Positions 48,519 through 58,267 of a stretch of 64,000 nucleotides of DNA are shown here, piece by piece (the first letter of the stretch is position 1; each line of letters starts with the position of its first letter). The translations under genes and the position numbers were made by a program. The stretch lies in contig JACCPH010000008.1 of NCBI GenBank assembly GCA_014183095.1, positions 426,221 to 490,220 of the forward strand. The letters are read 5' to 3'. This stretch comes from Harringtonia aguacate. Its lineage: Eukaryota; Ascomycota; Sordariomycetes; Ophiostomatales; Ophiostomataceae. The notes beneath the pieces were generated by a model. It did no database searches. It saw only the letters and a list, made by a program, of their open reading frames with translations, and was not told where the DNA came from.

Positions 48519-51500
48519 ATGCCTGCTATTTCTTCTAAGAGTCGAGATGACCTTGTCATGGCTGTACGCATCTCTCAACATCTTTGCATCACCTGTCCGT
48601 CACAGCTAACTCTACCGGGCTAGACAAACAATAGTAGCATCATCTCGAAGAGAAGCGTAGAACGCATTTACTTCCCTGATGAGGCTCATTACTATCGCTA
48701 TTTTGTCAAGAAATTCCAGAGGCGGGCCCCTCTTATTAACCGTGGCTACTATCTTCGAATGCACCTGATCGAGAGCACGGTCAGTACGTTTCTGAAACGT
48801 CCGTCATCAAAACCCAAGGTTGTGGTTAACCTGGGCTGTGGAAGGCATGTGTTTTGATCTCGGCCAGTCATATTCTTGTGCTGACTCTATCCAAGCGATG
48901 CTCTTCCCTGGAAATGCTTGTCTCGCCACGCACAACACTGCCAGGGGGTAAAGTTCTTGGACATCGACTTTCCCGATGTCATAGCCGCAAAAGAGCGCAT
49001 TGTCAAGGAAACCCCCGAGCTTCAGACACTCCTAACAAACCTGGAGTTCCCAAGCGACCCGTACCTTTTGCTCCGAAGTGACCAGTATTGCCAAATTGCC
49101 TGCGATCTAAGGGAAGTGTCTGCTATCGACTCCACACTATCGAAACTTGTTGCCGTTCCCAGTTCGGAATTCCTATTTGTCGCAGAAGTATCGGTTGCAT
49201 ATATGGAGCCTGTTGCTGCGGATGCCTTGATACGTGAGTGCACATGTCCTGTGCCATTGACGTTTAAGTATGCTAACAACTCCAACCTACGGTACTAGGT
49301 TGGGCTAGCACGATTGGACAGGGTAAGAAGACGTCTCTCAAGTCTCAAGCTACCTCGAGTTTTTTACTTACTTGGCATCACAGCTGAATTTTGTTTACTG
49401 GAGCAAATTCTACCCGATGGACCGTCAAATCCATTTGCACAGACGATGCTCCAGCATTTTGAAAAACTAGGCACCCCTCTAAAGTGTATTGACAAGTACC
49501 CAAGCACAGAGGCCCAACAGAAACGATTTCGCGAGCTGGGATGGCCTGAAACAAGGTCCTGGTCATTATGGAATGCCTGGTCTGATCCATTTTTCTTGTC
49601 TTGCTCGGATAGGAAGAAGCTGGATGAACTGGAAGTGTTCGACGAGTGGGAAGAGTTTGTCAATTTTGCAAGCCACTATTTCCTCCTTCTTGCAACAAAT
49701 CACAGGCCTTCAAAGGACAAGTCTGAAAATATAAAGAGCACCTCAACTGCACAGCCACGAATTTTCAGGATCAGCATGGACTTTTCGCCCACGGCGGCCT
49801 ATAAGAGCATCGGCCGACGCCGTTTTGGTGCTCCGCTGGTCATGAAGGATGTCCTGGGACAATCAAGCCTCGCCAACTTCTTTGGCACCGGGACGGAGGG
49901 TCGCCTTCGCTCATACGATATCTACAGCAAAGATACAATTCACGACATCACTTCATTTGGCACTCATCAAGGCGGGCCTACTGCCAGGATATGTTTTACA
50001 CTTACAGATGTTGGCGATTCCGGCTACTTGCTTGTCGGAGGACGTATGTCGCCAACCGACCCGCTCGACGATTCTTGGGTCTTCAAAAAAGACTCAAACC
50101 AATGGCACAGAACGCATAGTCTTCCCCTCCCACTGTTCCGACATTCGGTGACACACTTGCACGGCTCCGGATTGGTTCTCCTGGCTGGTGGCAAGTCCAG
50201 CTCGTCTGCCATTTTTCCTGGATACCTTCTTTACCACCCGAGTAACGGATGGGCCGAGTGTGTCGTTGACAGCTCCTTTAAACCACCTCCATTATTTGGC
50301 TCTACCTTTGTCTGTGCTGGTAGGGTTGGGGACACTGCCTCGATTTTCTATGGCATCATGGCTGGCGGTATGACAATTGATGGAACCATATACAACCGTG
50401 CCTTAGGCTGGAAACTTGATGTTTCCAATATCCAGGTAACCGGTCACAGCCACGTATCTAGGTGAATGCCTTACTGACACTGTATTGCTCGCAGGAACCG
50501 TCTCTGACTTTTGAGCTTATGGCCGATGAGTGGGTTGCACGGCTCCTTGGTAGGTTTGGAGCCACATGCGCCCAGGTTGACGGCTGGGCTGTACTCGTGG
50601 GAGGCGTTGGTCATACCGGCAGCTTGCCCCGTTGTTATGAAATTGTTCAGTTCCGTGCCGGTGATGATGGCAAGGTGATTGTGAATTGCATGGAGTTTGT
50701 TCACTCTCTTGGCCAAGGAATTCCTCGGCCTATTTTGATTGGTACTTCCGCCATAGGGACGGGCGGTAGTGAAGTTGCGATACTTGGAGGTGGTATGACC
50801 TGTTTCTCCATGGGAACTGCGTGGTCGGAAGGCGTATATACCTTCAGGGTCTGTCCTGAGTCAGGTGGATCCGATTGCCACACCACAAAGTCTGCTGGAT
50901 CTAAGATCAGATGGAAGTACTCGAAAACCGCGACTATTTCCAACGAGAGTATTGAACCACCGAATGCCCCAGACGCAATGGCAGGACCTCCTAAGATTGT
51001 CTCGACCCGCCGCATACGTCTTGAATCGATTGAGCAATTTGGTGATCTTTTGCAGAGAGGCCAGCCGGCTGTAATTGAAGGACTGGACCTGGGCTCGTGC
51101 ACGGTGAAGTGGGATGCCGACTACCTGGTGCAACAACTAGGTGCAGATCGCAAGGTGCGTTTAAGTTGAGACCGAGAAAACTCAACGACTGTTGCAAATT
51201 CCTGATCTAAGAATAACAGGTCGTTATCCACGAATCTACGAGTCAAGCCATGGACTTTGTGTCAAAGAATTTCCGTTATGTTACTCGGACGTTCGGCGAT
51301 TTCATTCGCGATGTTAGAGAGGGGAAGATGGTATATCTCCGGGCTCTTTCGGCCGAGAAGCCTTCCGATATACCGACGAGACTTGACGTGGATTTCCCAA
51401 CATTGTCATCTGATTTTGTCCTACCCCCCCAACTTGCATATCCCAAGCAGAAGCTGGTCAGTTCCGTCTTGCGCATATCGGGCCCTGTCAACATGTGGCT

Positions 51501-52031
51501 TCATTACGACGTAAGGAATCTGCTACATTCTCGCGTTTTCTGCCCATAGTACAGCGTGCAGCGCTAATTGTTTACGTTTAGGTTCTTGCAAATGTCTACA
51601 GCCAAATCCAAGGATCCAAACGCTTTTTGTTGTTTCCACCCTCTGACGTGACACGGCTTGGATTCGGCCCTGGGGCATCTAGCTCTAGTATTGATATGTT
51701 CTCATCGACATCTACTCACTCGTTATCTCGATGCCAGCCCCAGGAGGCCACTGTCGGCCCCGGCGATGTTTTGTTTCTTCCTCGTTTATGGCTTCATACT
51801 GCTACACCACTCTCGGGCAGCAGCATCGCCGTGAACGTATTTTTCCGCGACCTTGAGAATGGATACTCTCTCGGGCGTGATGTCTATGGGAACAGAGACC
51901 TTGCTGCATATGAGAAAGCTCGGCAAGACATCGCCAAAATAATGAACGGGTTCAAGGGCCTTCCACGAGATACAAAACTCTTTTATCTCCAACGTATCAT
52001 CGACGAACTAGCCCAGAAAGCAACGGGTTAA
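48519..52031 (+). CDS. ppm2: tRNA wybutosine-synthesizing protein 4 (Ppm2) with kelch and JmjC domains
   Basis: A 1,026-aa protein in eight exons: 48519-48563, 48624-48844, 48896-49233, 49299-49322, 49384-50435, 50495-51154, 51220-51510 and 51582-52031. An LCMT-type methyltransferase domain (about 1-350, VVVNLGCGSDALPW and EVSVAYMEP) is followed by kelch-like repeats (about 380-680, GYLLVGGRM, VLLAGGK, AILGGGM). It ends in a JmjC domain (about 710-1020) with ligand pair H875 and D877 in MWLHYDVLANVY and a second His in LWLHTA. The Ppm2/TYW4 family carries out the methylation and methoxycarbonylation that complete wybutosine at position 37 of tRNA-Phe. The JmjC part resembles the hydroxylase of hydroxywybutosine synthesis (TYW5) and may add that step. 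Exon 4 has only 24 nt. The second intron is best read as GC-AG. The stop lies 28 bp from the convergent transporter stop. Confidence 0.93.
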
Positions 52032-52059
52032 GACGTCTACACCGATGAGACAGGCATGA

Positions 52060-53699
52060 TCACAGCCTCCCGTCTGGCGTGAGATCAGGAGCAGAATTGG
52101 CTTTCCCCTTCCACACCGAGGCCACACAGGCAAACCATTGAGAGACAAATCTGATATCGCTTCCGACCTTCGCGTGGGTTTCTCTTGCTCGCTCCAAGCC
52201 ACCGCGCCTAAACCCACCGGGAAGAAACCCCCAGATAACGAATATGAAAGCTAATGTGGCAACAACTATTGGCTGAAGCACCTGTACACCTCTGCTCTGG
52301 GCAATGGCACCGACAGCAAATGGAAATATAGCGGCGCCTCCGCTGCCAAAGGCGGCTGCAAATCCAATAGCAGAAACATGAAAATCTGCCGGGAGGAGCT
52401 TCGTGGCGGCAACGATGGCGGCTGGAAATAGTGGCCCCAAGAAGAAGCCAAGAATGCCAACAAATATGGATGAAGCGATGAATGAAGGCACAAGCCAATA
52501 TAACAGCTGCAAGGTGATTGACATTAGCACATAGAAAGTGATAGCCAACTTCTCGCCAATGTGACCTGTGGCAAAACCCAGGCAAACTCGACCAATGGTG
52601 AGACCCAGCCAGAACCCTGTCACGGCCATGCCGGCGGCGAAATTTTCGGCGCCGCGCACATTGAGCATGAAGAGAACGATCCAGCCGCCTAGGCTAACCT
52701 CGGCGCCAACATACCCCAGCAAGAACAAGGCTACAACCCATGTGATAGGCTCGCGCAAGACTCGACGTGTGGTGGTACGATTCTGGCCGGTGGTTGACTT
52801 GTGAGATTCCCTGTGTACACGGCCATTGGCGCCCCGAAACGCAAAGACGGCCGCAACTGCTTCAAAGCCTGCTATGCCAATCATCAAATAATAGAACGTG
52901 TACCACGGAAGATCTCCTTTTGTGACCATGGTGGTGGCAATTAGTGGGCCGATGGTGCCTCCGAGGCCATAGGCACCATGCAAAAATCCGAGCAGCTCGT
53001 TGGCGTTCTCCATGTTCCCTATCCATGCATTCCACGCGCTATCCTCGAGGCCGTTTCCAAAGCCAGGAAACAGCATCACGACAGGCAACACCGGGAAGGG
53101 TGGGTGGCAGGCCATAGGGATATATCCGGCTAAGCGGCACAAGGGGCCAACAGCAGCCACGCCGACCTGTCCAAAACGATGGTGGATGATGTTGTTGCTC
53201 AAGGCGGCCAAGAGATAGCCAAAGAAGGCGGATATAAAAACAAGAGAGAGGACGGTGTATGTCACATTGTAATAGGGCTCCATCTTGTGGAAAGATTAGT
53301 CGAAGAATGATTTCACAGGCCGGAGCCATGCAAGCATACATATGGAATCAAAGCCTGTCAGTATGGGTCAGCGAGCCGATCAAGTGAAGATGCACACAAG
53401 CCGACAGAGAAGAGACATACGCCGACGGCACCATCGTTCATGCCCATGATGAGAAAGGCACAGAGAGTGACGGAGAAGCGGAACACACTGGTTTTGGATT
53501 CATTCCATTTCTCCAGCGGCTTCGCTTCCAGCGGAGTCGGGGAAAGCGCTGCTTCGTCGCCGGTGAAGGAGACTGCCAACTGGGCCGGCTGCTGACATCG
53601 TGAAGGCCATGATTGTGAACGGGAAGGCGACCCCCCGAAGGCCTGCTTCTCAGAAGTAATGGGAGCCATGGAATTTTCGGCCGCGGCCAGTTCCAGCAT
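52060..53699 (-). CDS. Major facilitator superfamily transporter (BSC6-like)
   Basis: A 505-aa membrane protein in three exons: 53699-53421, 53354-53340 and 53283-52060. The middle exon is only 15 nt (encoding ALIPY) and restores the first transmembrane region as GMNDGAVGALIPYMEPYY, which is conserved in this fungal MFS group. About 12 hydrophobic segments follow, with GYVGAEVSLGGW in the second half. The N-terminal 60 residues are hydrophilic and cytosolic. It belongs to the fungal BSC6/fucose-permease-like class, whose substrates are largely unknown. A second Met at residue 11 is possible as start. Two CACGTG sites lie about 280-300 bp upstream. It converges on ppm2. Confidence 0.88.
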
Positions 53700-53978
53700 G
53701 GACTAGGAATTGTTGAAGATGGCATCTGCTTAGCAGAAGACAGCCGTGTCTGGCCTGATTCTAACAGACAAGCACACCGACAAATTTATTTTAATCAGAC
53801 AGTACCATCAGCGGTCTACAGCGATACAAGGCCTGGAAACCCAAAGATCCACTTCGGTGGCCTGGCCCGCTCCCGGCGCGGAGGTGCCGATTTCGGTACA
53901 GGATAATACCACGACAAACGTGTTCATGATGATGTGGGTTCTTTTCCGACGTTTTTCCGTGAACACAAAGCAGAGATT

Positions 53979-53996
53979 CACGTGTTACTCCACGTG
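53979..53996. promoter_or_regulatory. Paired CACGTG E-boxes
   Basis: Two perfect CACGTG hexamers start 12 bp apart (53979-53984 and 53991-53996), about one helical turn. They stand about 280-300 bp upstream of the MFS transporter start. bHLH factors of the Cbf1/Pho4/SREBP classes bind this core. Which factor acts here, and on which of the two divergent genes, cannot be told from sequence. Confidence 0.45.
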
Positions 53997-54128
53997 ATGG
54001 TCTAAGACACGGGTTCACCTATTATTACGTATCTTACGGTAGCATCGTGCCCCAAACTGAGTTAGAACAGGTCGTGCAACTCTGTCGCTGTTAGCCAATC
54101 AGATCGCACCGTGTCACACTCTTCTATC

Positions 54129-54151
54129 TATTTGTATGTAAGATACAAATA
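54129..54151. repeat. Short perfect inverted repeat
   Basis: Arms TATTTGTA (54129-54136) and TACAAATA (54144-54151) enclose 7 nt. The loop and right arm include a minus-strand GTATCTTAC. It could form a small hairpin or be a dimer-binding site; at this length chance is also possible. Confidence 0.45.
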
Positions 54152-55028
54152 TCTGTACGAGCATTTGTACCCCGTATTACTGGTATCTTAGTCGTATACG
54201 ACATTCAGGCAGCCCATGTTGCCCCCGATGGATCACACCACCTCCGTTGATGCACTCAAAAGTGCCTTGGAGAATGCCCCGAGCCCTCCCCCCCCTTCAT
54301 CGCCCCGGAGCGTACAAAAACTGCCTCGCTGGGGTTGCCGTTGTCTGCATAGTGGCTGCAAGCACTGCCCCACTGATGGACAAACCCATACTAGCAGTAG
54401 CCTGTTAAACGAGAGCGCTGCTTGTAATAGAGGTACAGTGGGTGTAGGTGTGAGTGGGCTGGACTTGCATGGATAGATGGTTCGCTCTCGCACAGAGATG
54501 ACTTCGCACTTGTAGGTTAGTTCTGTCGGATTTGATCATTCTTTCTAATCTGCTGACCATCAATGGTACGCCACAGCCGTTGCGAAGCCGAACAGTGGCA
54601 GACTAATTGCCGTTTTTACCAGGGCCCTTCCTTACCCGTGCAGGCGCGAGCTAATACTCGTAGTCGCTGACTCTTCTCTCTCCGGGGCTGCCGCCCGTCT
54701 CTTCCAGAAGCCAGAGTCTGACTGGCTTTTTGCACCGGCTTGTACACCTCTCTGTTAGCTGGACTTTCCGGGGCGGGCCTGCGCCACGAGGCACTGCAGA
54801 CAGATTTTGCCCACAGATTGCGCCTATGGATTTCGCCTGCAGGTCGAGACAAGCAATCGTCTTGCAGCCGGACCAAGGAGCCGTTTGCCACGTCGTATAA
54901 AGCGGCAGCCTCGTACCTCCGCTGCCTCCTTACTTTTCTCTGTTTTTAAGACACCACCCGCACCCCTGTGTTGTTTGGCCATACGGCAGTATATCACCAT
55001 TGCTGTCATTTCCCATGACTGTCAGTCA

Positions 55029-55985
55029 ATGATGTCGCAATACTATGATGACAACTATGATCGTCGCGACCGCCAGAGTCTACCTCGCAGCAGGCGCCGC
55101 AGTCAGGACTCGTCGCAGAACGGGCACGTCGAGTCCTCCGAGCTACCTCCTTACATGACCCCGGCAATGAATCCATCGGACGTGCGTCTGGAGTATGAAC
55201 CCCAGCCTTCCTACTACGGCCCCAGCGCTTCAAACCCCGACTTCGACCACAGTATGTCTATTCAGGCGTCGCGCTCCCGGCCGCGATCGCTGCCACCTTC
55301 GGCTTTTGATTCTCGCTCTACCGTCTCGCGTCGCGGCAGCTCTCGCTCTCCTTCGCCAGATAGAACATTGGACGGCTCGCAGCGTTCTCTAGACAGGTCA
55401 AAGCATGCGCTCAAGAACACTTTCAGCACGTCCACATCTGGCATCGGCGCAGGAGTACTTGGCGCCATTGTTGGCGGGCTGGCGGCTCGTGAAGCCTCTT
55501 CGGTCGCGTCTCGCGCACGCGACAATCACCACGGTCAACGTGGTCACTCAAGCCATGATGACCGTACAGCACTCATCTCTACCATCCTGGGTGCGGCTGT
55601 TGGGGGTCTCGGCGCCAACGCCATCGAGAATCGCATTGAGCGCCACCGTCACCGCGACTCAAATGACCGCGGTCCCCGGCGGGAACTGGAGCACACCGGC
55701 CGTGGCTTTGATGGCGACCGCGACCACGACAGCGACAGCGACGGGGACTGGGAGAACGGCTCTTGTGGCCATCGGAGCCGAGAGCGGGGCCTCATCGCCA
55801 ACCGCAGCTCCAACCGCAGCTCCAGCCGGAGTTACAGTCGCGGTCGCAGTCATAGCCACAGCCGCAGCCCGACTCGCAGTCAACATGGCCAGAGTGGAGG
55901 ATCGGCTGATGACTACTACAATTCGTCCAAAAATTACGGCGCCGGACATGATCGCAAGCGGCGCAGTGTCGATGACCTTCGGTAA
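55029..55985 (+). CDS. Glycine-zipper, Ser/Arg-rich protein of unknown function
   Basis: A single-exon 318-aa protein starting MMSQYYDDNYDRRDRQS. The first 130 residues are disordered and rich in Ser, Arg and Pro. Two alanine/glycine-rich hydrophobic segments follow: GIGAGVLGAIVGGLAAREA and ISTILGAAVGGLGANAIENR. Each has the small-xxx-small spacing of a glycine zipper, and together they resemble 2TM glycine-zipper proteins that pack in membranes. Between and after them lie very basic His/Arg/Asp stretches and a C-terminal RS-like tail (SSNRSSSRSYSRGRSHSHS). The glycine-zipper/RS design is common in filamentous fungi, but I know no assigned function. Membrane association of the two segments is inferred. 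The upstream frame is open to 54807 but has no family support. Confidence 0.75.
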   Translation: MMSQYYDDNYDRRDRQSLPRSRRRSQDSSQNGHVESSELPPYMTPAMNPSDVRLEYEPQPSYYGPSASNPDFDHSMSIQASRSRPRSLPPSAFDSRSTVSRRGSSRSPSPDRTLDGSQRSLDRSKHALKNTFSTSTSGIGAGVLGAIVGGLAAREASSVASRARDNHHGQRGHSSHDDRTALISTILGAAVGGLGANAIENRIERHRHRDSNDRGPRRELEHTGRGFDGDRDHDSDSDGDWENGSCGHRSRERGLIANRSSNRSSSRSYSRGRSHSHSRSPTRSQHGQSGGSADDYYNSSKNYGAGHDRKRRSVDDLR

Positions 55986-56362
55986 ATTGAGCGTTTTCTA
56001 GGGAAAGGTGTGCATATGCAGCCGCTTGACATGGCAGGCAGTTGATTTTCAGTCGACACTTTGTTCTCCTTGTTCATCTGTGCAAGTCTTTGTCTGGGTG
56101 CGTGCTACTGGTTTGTTGTTTTCAAGACCGCCCATTGGTAAATTCTCACTCTCTTTATTTTATGACAGACTGGGTGATGGTATTTTCTGTACTTGGCTGT
56201 ATCGTTGTTTTTTAGTCCTCTACGAAGATATGATTCTTATGGGATTTATCACACACTGGGTAAATCTGCTTCAATGCCTCCTTCTAGTGAACTAAGTCAG
56301 AAAAGGCGTGAACACGGAACTCAACAGTCGAACCAAGCAGCCGTGCAGCTCTTGACGTCGTC
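55986..56362. other. Short intergenic space between convergent genes
   Basis: The 377 bp carry the 3' ends of the glycine-zipper gene and the minus-strand gene to its right. The T-rich stretches are as expected for 3' UTRs. Nothing else was seen. Confidence 0.5.
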
Positions 56363-58267
56363 CTAGACTCGGGGAATGGAGGCCTTTGCCGGCGACTCTT
56401 GGACCCCGTCCACCCTTTCAGTATTCCGAGGACAGATTTCCCGCTCCAGGACGATTTTGAAGAACTGAACCACTTCGGCAAGTTGAATCTGGCGAAGCTC
56501 AGAGCAGCCGATCAGGTTGAATAGGCTCTGGGAATCCAAAAGCTGCTTGGCAATCACCGAGTCCGGTTGGCAGAACGTGCGGATGCGCATGGCTCGGGCA
56601 TTCACTTTCATCGTCTCGAGGATGCTGGTTATGGCAATAGGCACACCTGCACGGTCACCAAAGAAGCGGAATTCCTGCGCGTGAAGATGCACGAGATCCA
56701 GTTGCGTCTCGAGGTCGAATTGAAACCCGACAACCTTGGGGCGACCGCGCTGGTGCCACATATCAACAATTTTTTTATACTTAGCTGCGTCTAGCCGGCC
56801 GGCGTTGAATTGGCCGTTGATGTAGCCGCCCAGAGCTGATGTGAGCAGAAACTCGAGTTCGCAGTACAACAGGCTCTGCTCGCGAGGGCCAAGAGAAATT
56901 CGCATCCGCGAAGACCGGTGACCACGGTCGCTCTCTTTGGCCCACCAGCCTGTTCTAATATCCGTGACGTCGGCCTGCATAGCCTGTTAGCCTCGGCGTC
57001 ATGCAAACTGAATTACAAAATAAATGATACACTCACAACCTCCTTGGCCATCCGCTTGAATGTGTCAAGGATGCCCCCTTTCCTGGTCGGCGACCGCCTC
57101 GTCTCGGGCTTGCCTGTTCGCTCTAGCCACCCATTTCGGCCGATCATTATTTTTCGCCCCGTCCTAGCTGGAGTATCCCCGGGACCCGTCGAAAAGCTCG
57201 TTAGAGGTGAGAATGTTGTGCGCGAGGCAGGATCGGGGCTTTGAACCTCGTTTTGGCCAGAGTCTGTCGAATTCTTTGTATCACTCTTGTTGCCGCCGCT
57301 CAGGCAGGGAGAGATCTGAAGGGGGCTGCTATAGTCTCTATCGAACGGACCTGACATGGACATCGGCGAGACTGCCGACCACGCTGCATACTCCTGCAGC
57401 ACGGTGGGCTGACTCTTGGGCGATTCTTCCACGGCATTCTTCCTGACATTCAAGGGACTGAGGGGCGGGATGGCTTTGGAAACCCCGTCTATCGAGTAAA
57501 CTGATGAAGACGTGTCTGCTATCTGGGTCTCCTCGGAAACCTGATGATGGCAGCCAATGGTGGCGGGGGTGTGTATATTGACAGTAGAGGGTAATACATC
57601 AGTCTGTCTTCGCCGAGAACTGCCAGGGGGGTGGCCAGAAGCGTCCTTAACGATTCTGGATCTGTCGTCATTAGGGTGCTTTTGATGCTTCCCGGGGGAA
57701 CCAGAGCGAGTGAGGCTGTGGGTTGGCGAAGAAAATGGATTAATAACTGCGGCCTCACTCTCCAGCTGTTCTTCCCTGTGGTCCCTGCGTCTGCGGAGGT
57801 ATTTCCCGAAGGAACCGCTTGAAGCCTGGATGCTAGATGAAGCCGATGCTGTCGCCCTTGTGTGGGAAGGAGGAAACCGATCGCGACCTTTGACGGTCTC
57901 GGCTCGTCGATGTGTCTTTGTCGGAGCTTTGTCGTCCTTGGCCAACCTATGTACGTCAGACACTCGTCATTGTCAAATTAATTCAGTGTCTGCTCGCGGG
58001 ACCAACTTACGTAGATGTAAGCTTGTCCATCTGAGAGTCAGTAAGGCTGAGATGGAGATGGACGCCTTGCTCCCGTCGCTGCCGCGGTGCAGGTGACCGT
58101 CGTCGGCGCGGACTTTGCACCCTTTGCGGAGGGATCAAGAAGAGACCCTCAGAACTCTGTAGCGGAATGAAATTACCGTGTATCGCTGAAAGATTCTTGC
58201 TGGACACATCAGAGTCAACAAGCTCGCCTGTTGGTGGCGCTAGAGGGGGGTTGTCGCACGACTCCAT
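56363..58267 (-). CDS. Uncharacterised conserved-looking fungal protein with disordered N-terminus
   Basis: A 592-aa protein in three exons: 58267-58011, 57946-57037 and 56974-56363. Both introns have good branch sites (CTGAC and CTAAC) and phases close. Residues 1-385 are disordered, rich in Ser, Pro and Arg, with basic clusters (RRRRDHREEQ). The last 200 residues look folded: SRMRISLGPREQSLLYCELE, GYINGQFNAGRLDAAKYKKI, FDLETQLDLVHLHAQEFRFF and MKVNARAMRIRTFCQPDSVI. I recall similar C-terminal regions in unnamed proteins of other filamentous fungi but know no domain name or function. The charged, helical character and lack of membrane segments suggest a soluble, perhaps nuclear or cytoskeletal protein, but this is only a guess. 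Confidence 0.75.

Larger units (their letters stand above)
53700..55028. other. Divergent promoter region between the MFS and glycine-zipper genes
   Basis: About 1.3 kb without a recognisable gene; open frames on both strands at 54216-54493 mirror each other and look like chance. It contains paired CACGTG sites (53979-53996), a short inverted repeat (54129-54151), and three copies of a GTATCTTA word (54029, 54139 on the minus strand, and 54183). The last 250 bp before 55029 are CT-rich with a long open but ATG-poor frame, probably leader. Confidence 0.5.

Noticed and set aside
57207..57260. A tRNA-like GGGGCTTTGAACCTCG stretch
   Set aside because: It lies inside a coding exon and no cloverleaf with matching acceptor arms could be drawn around it.
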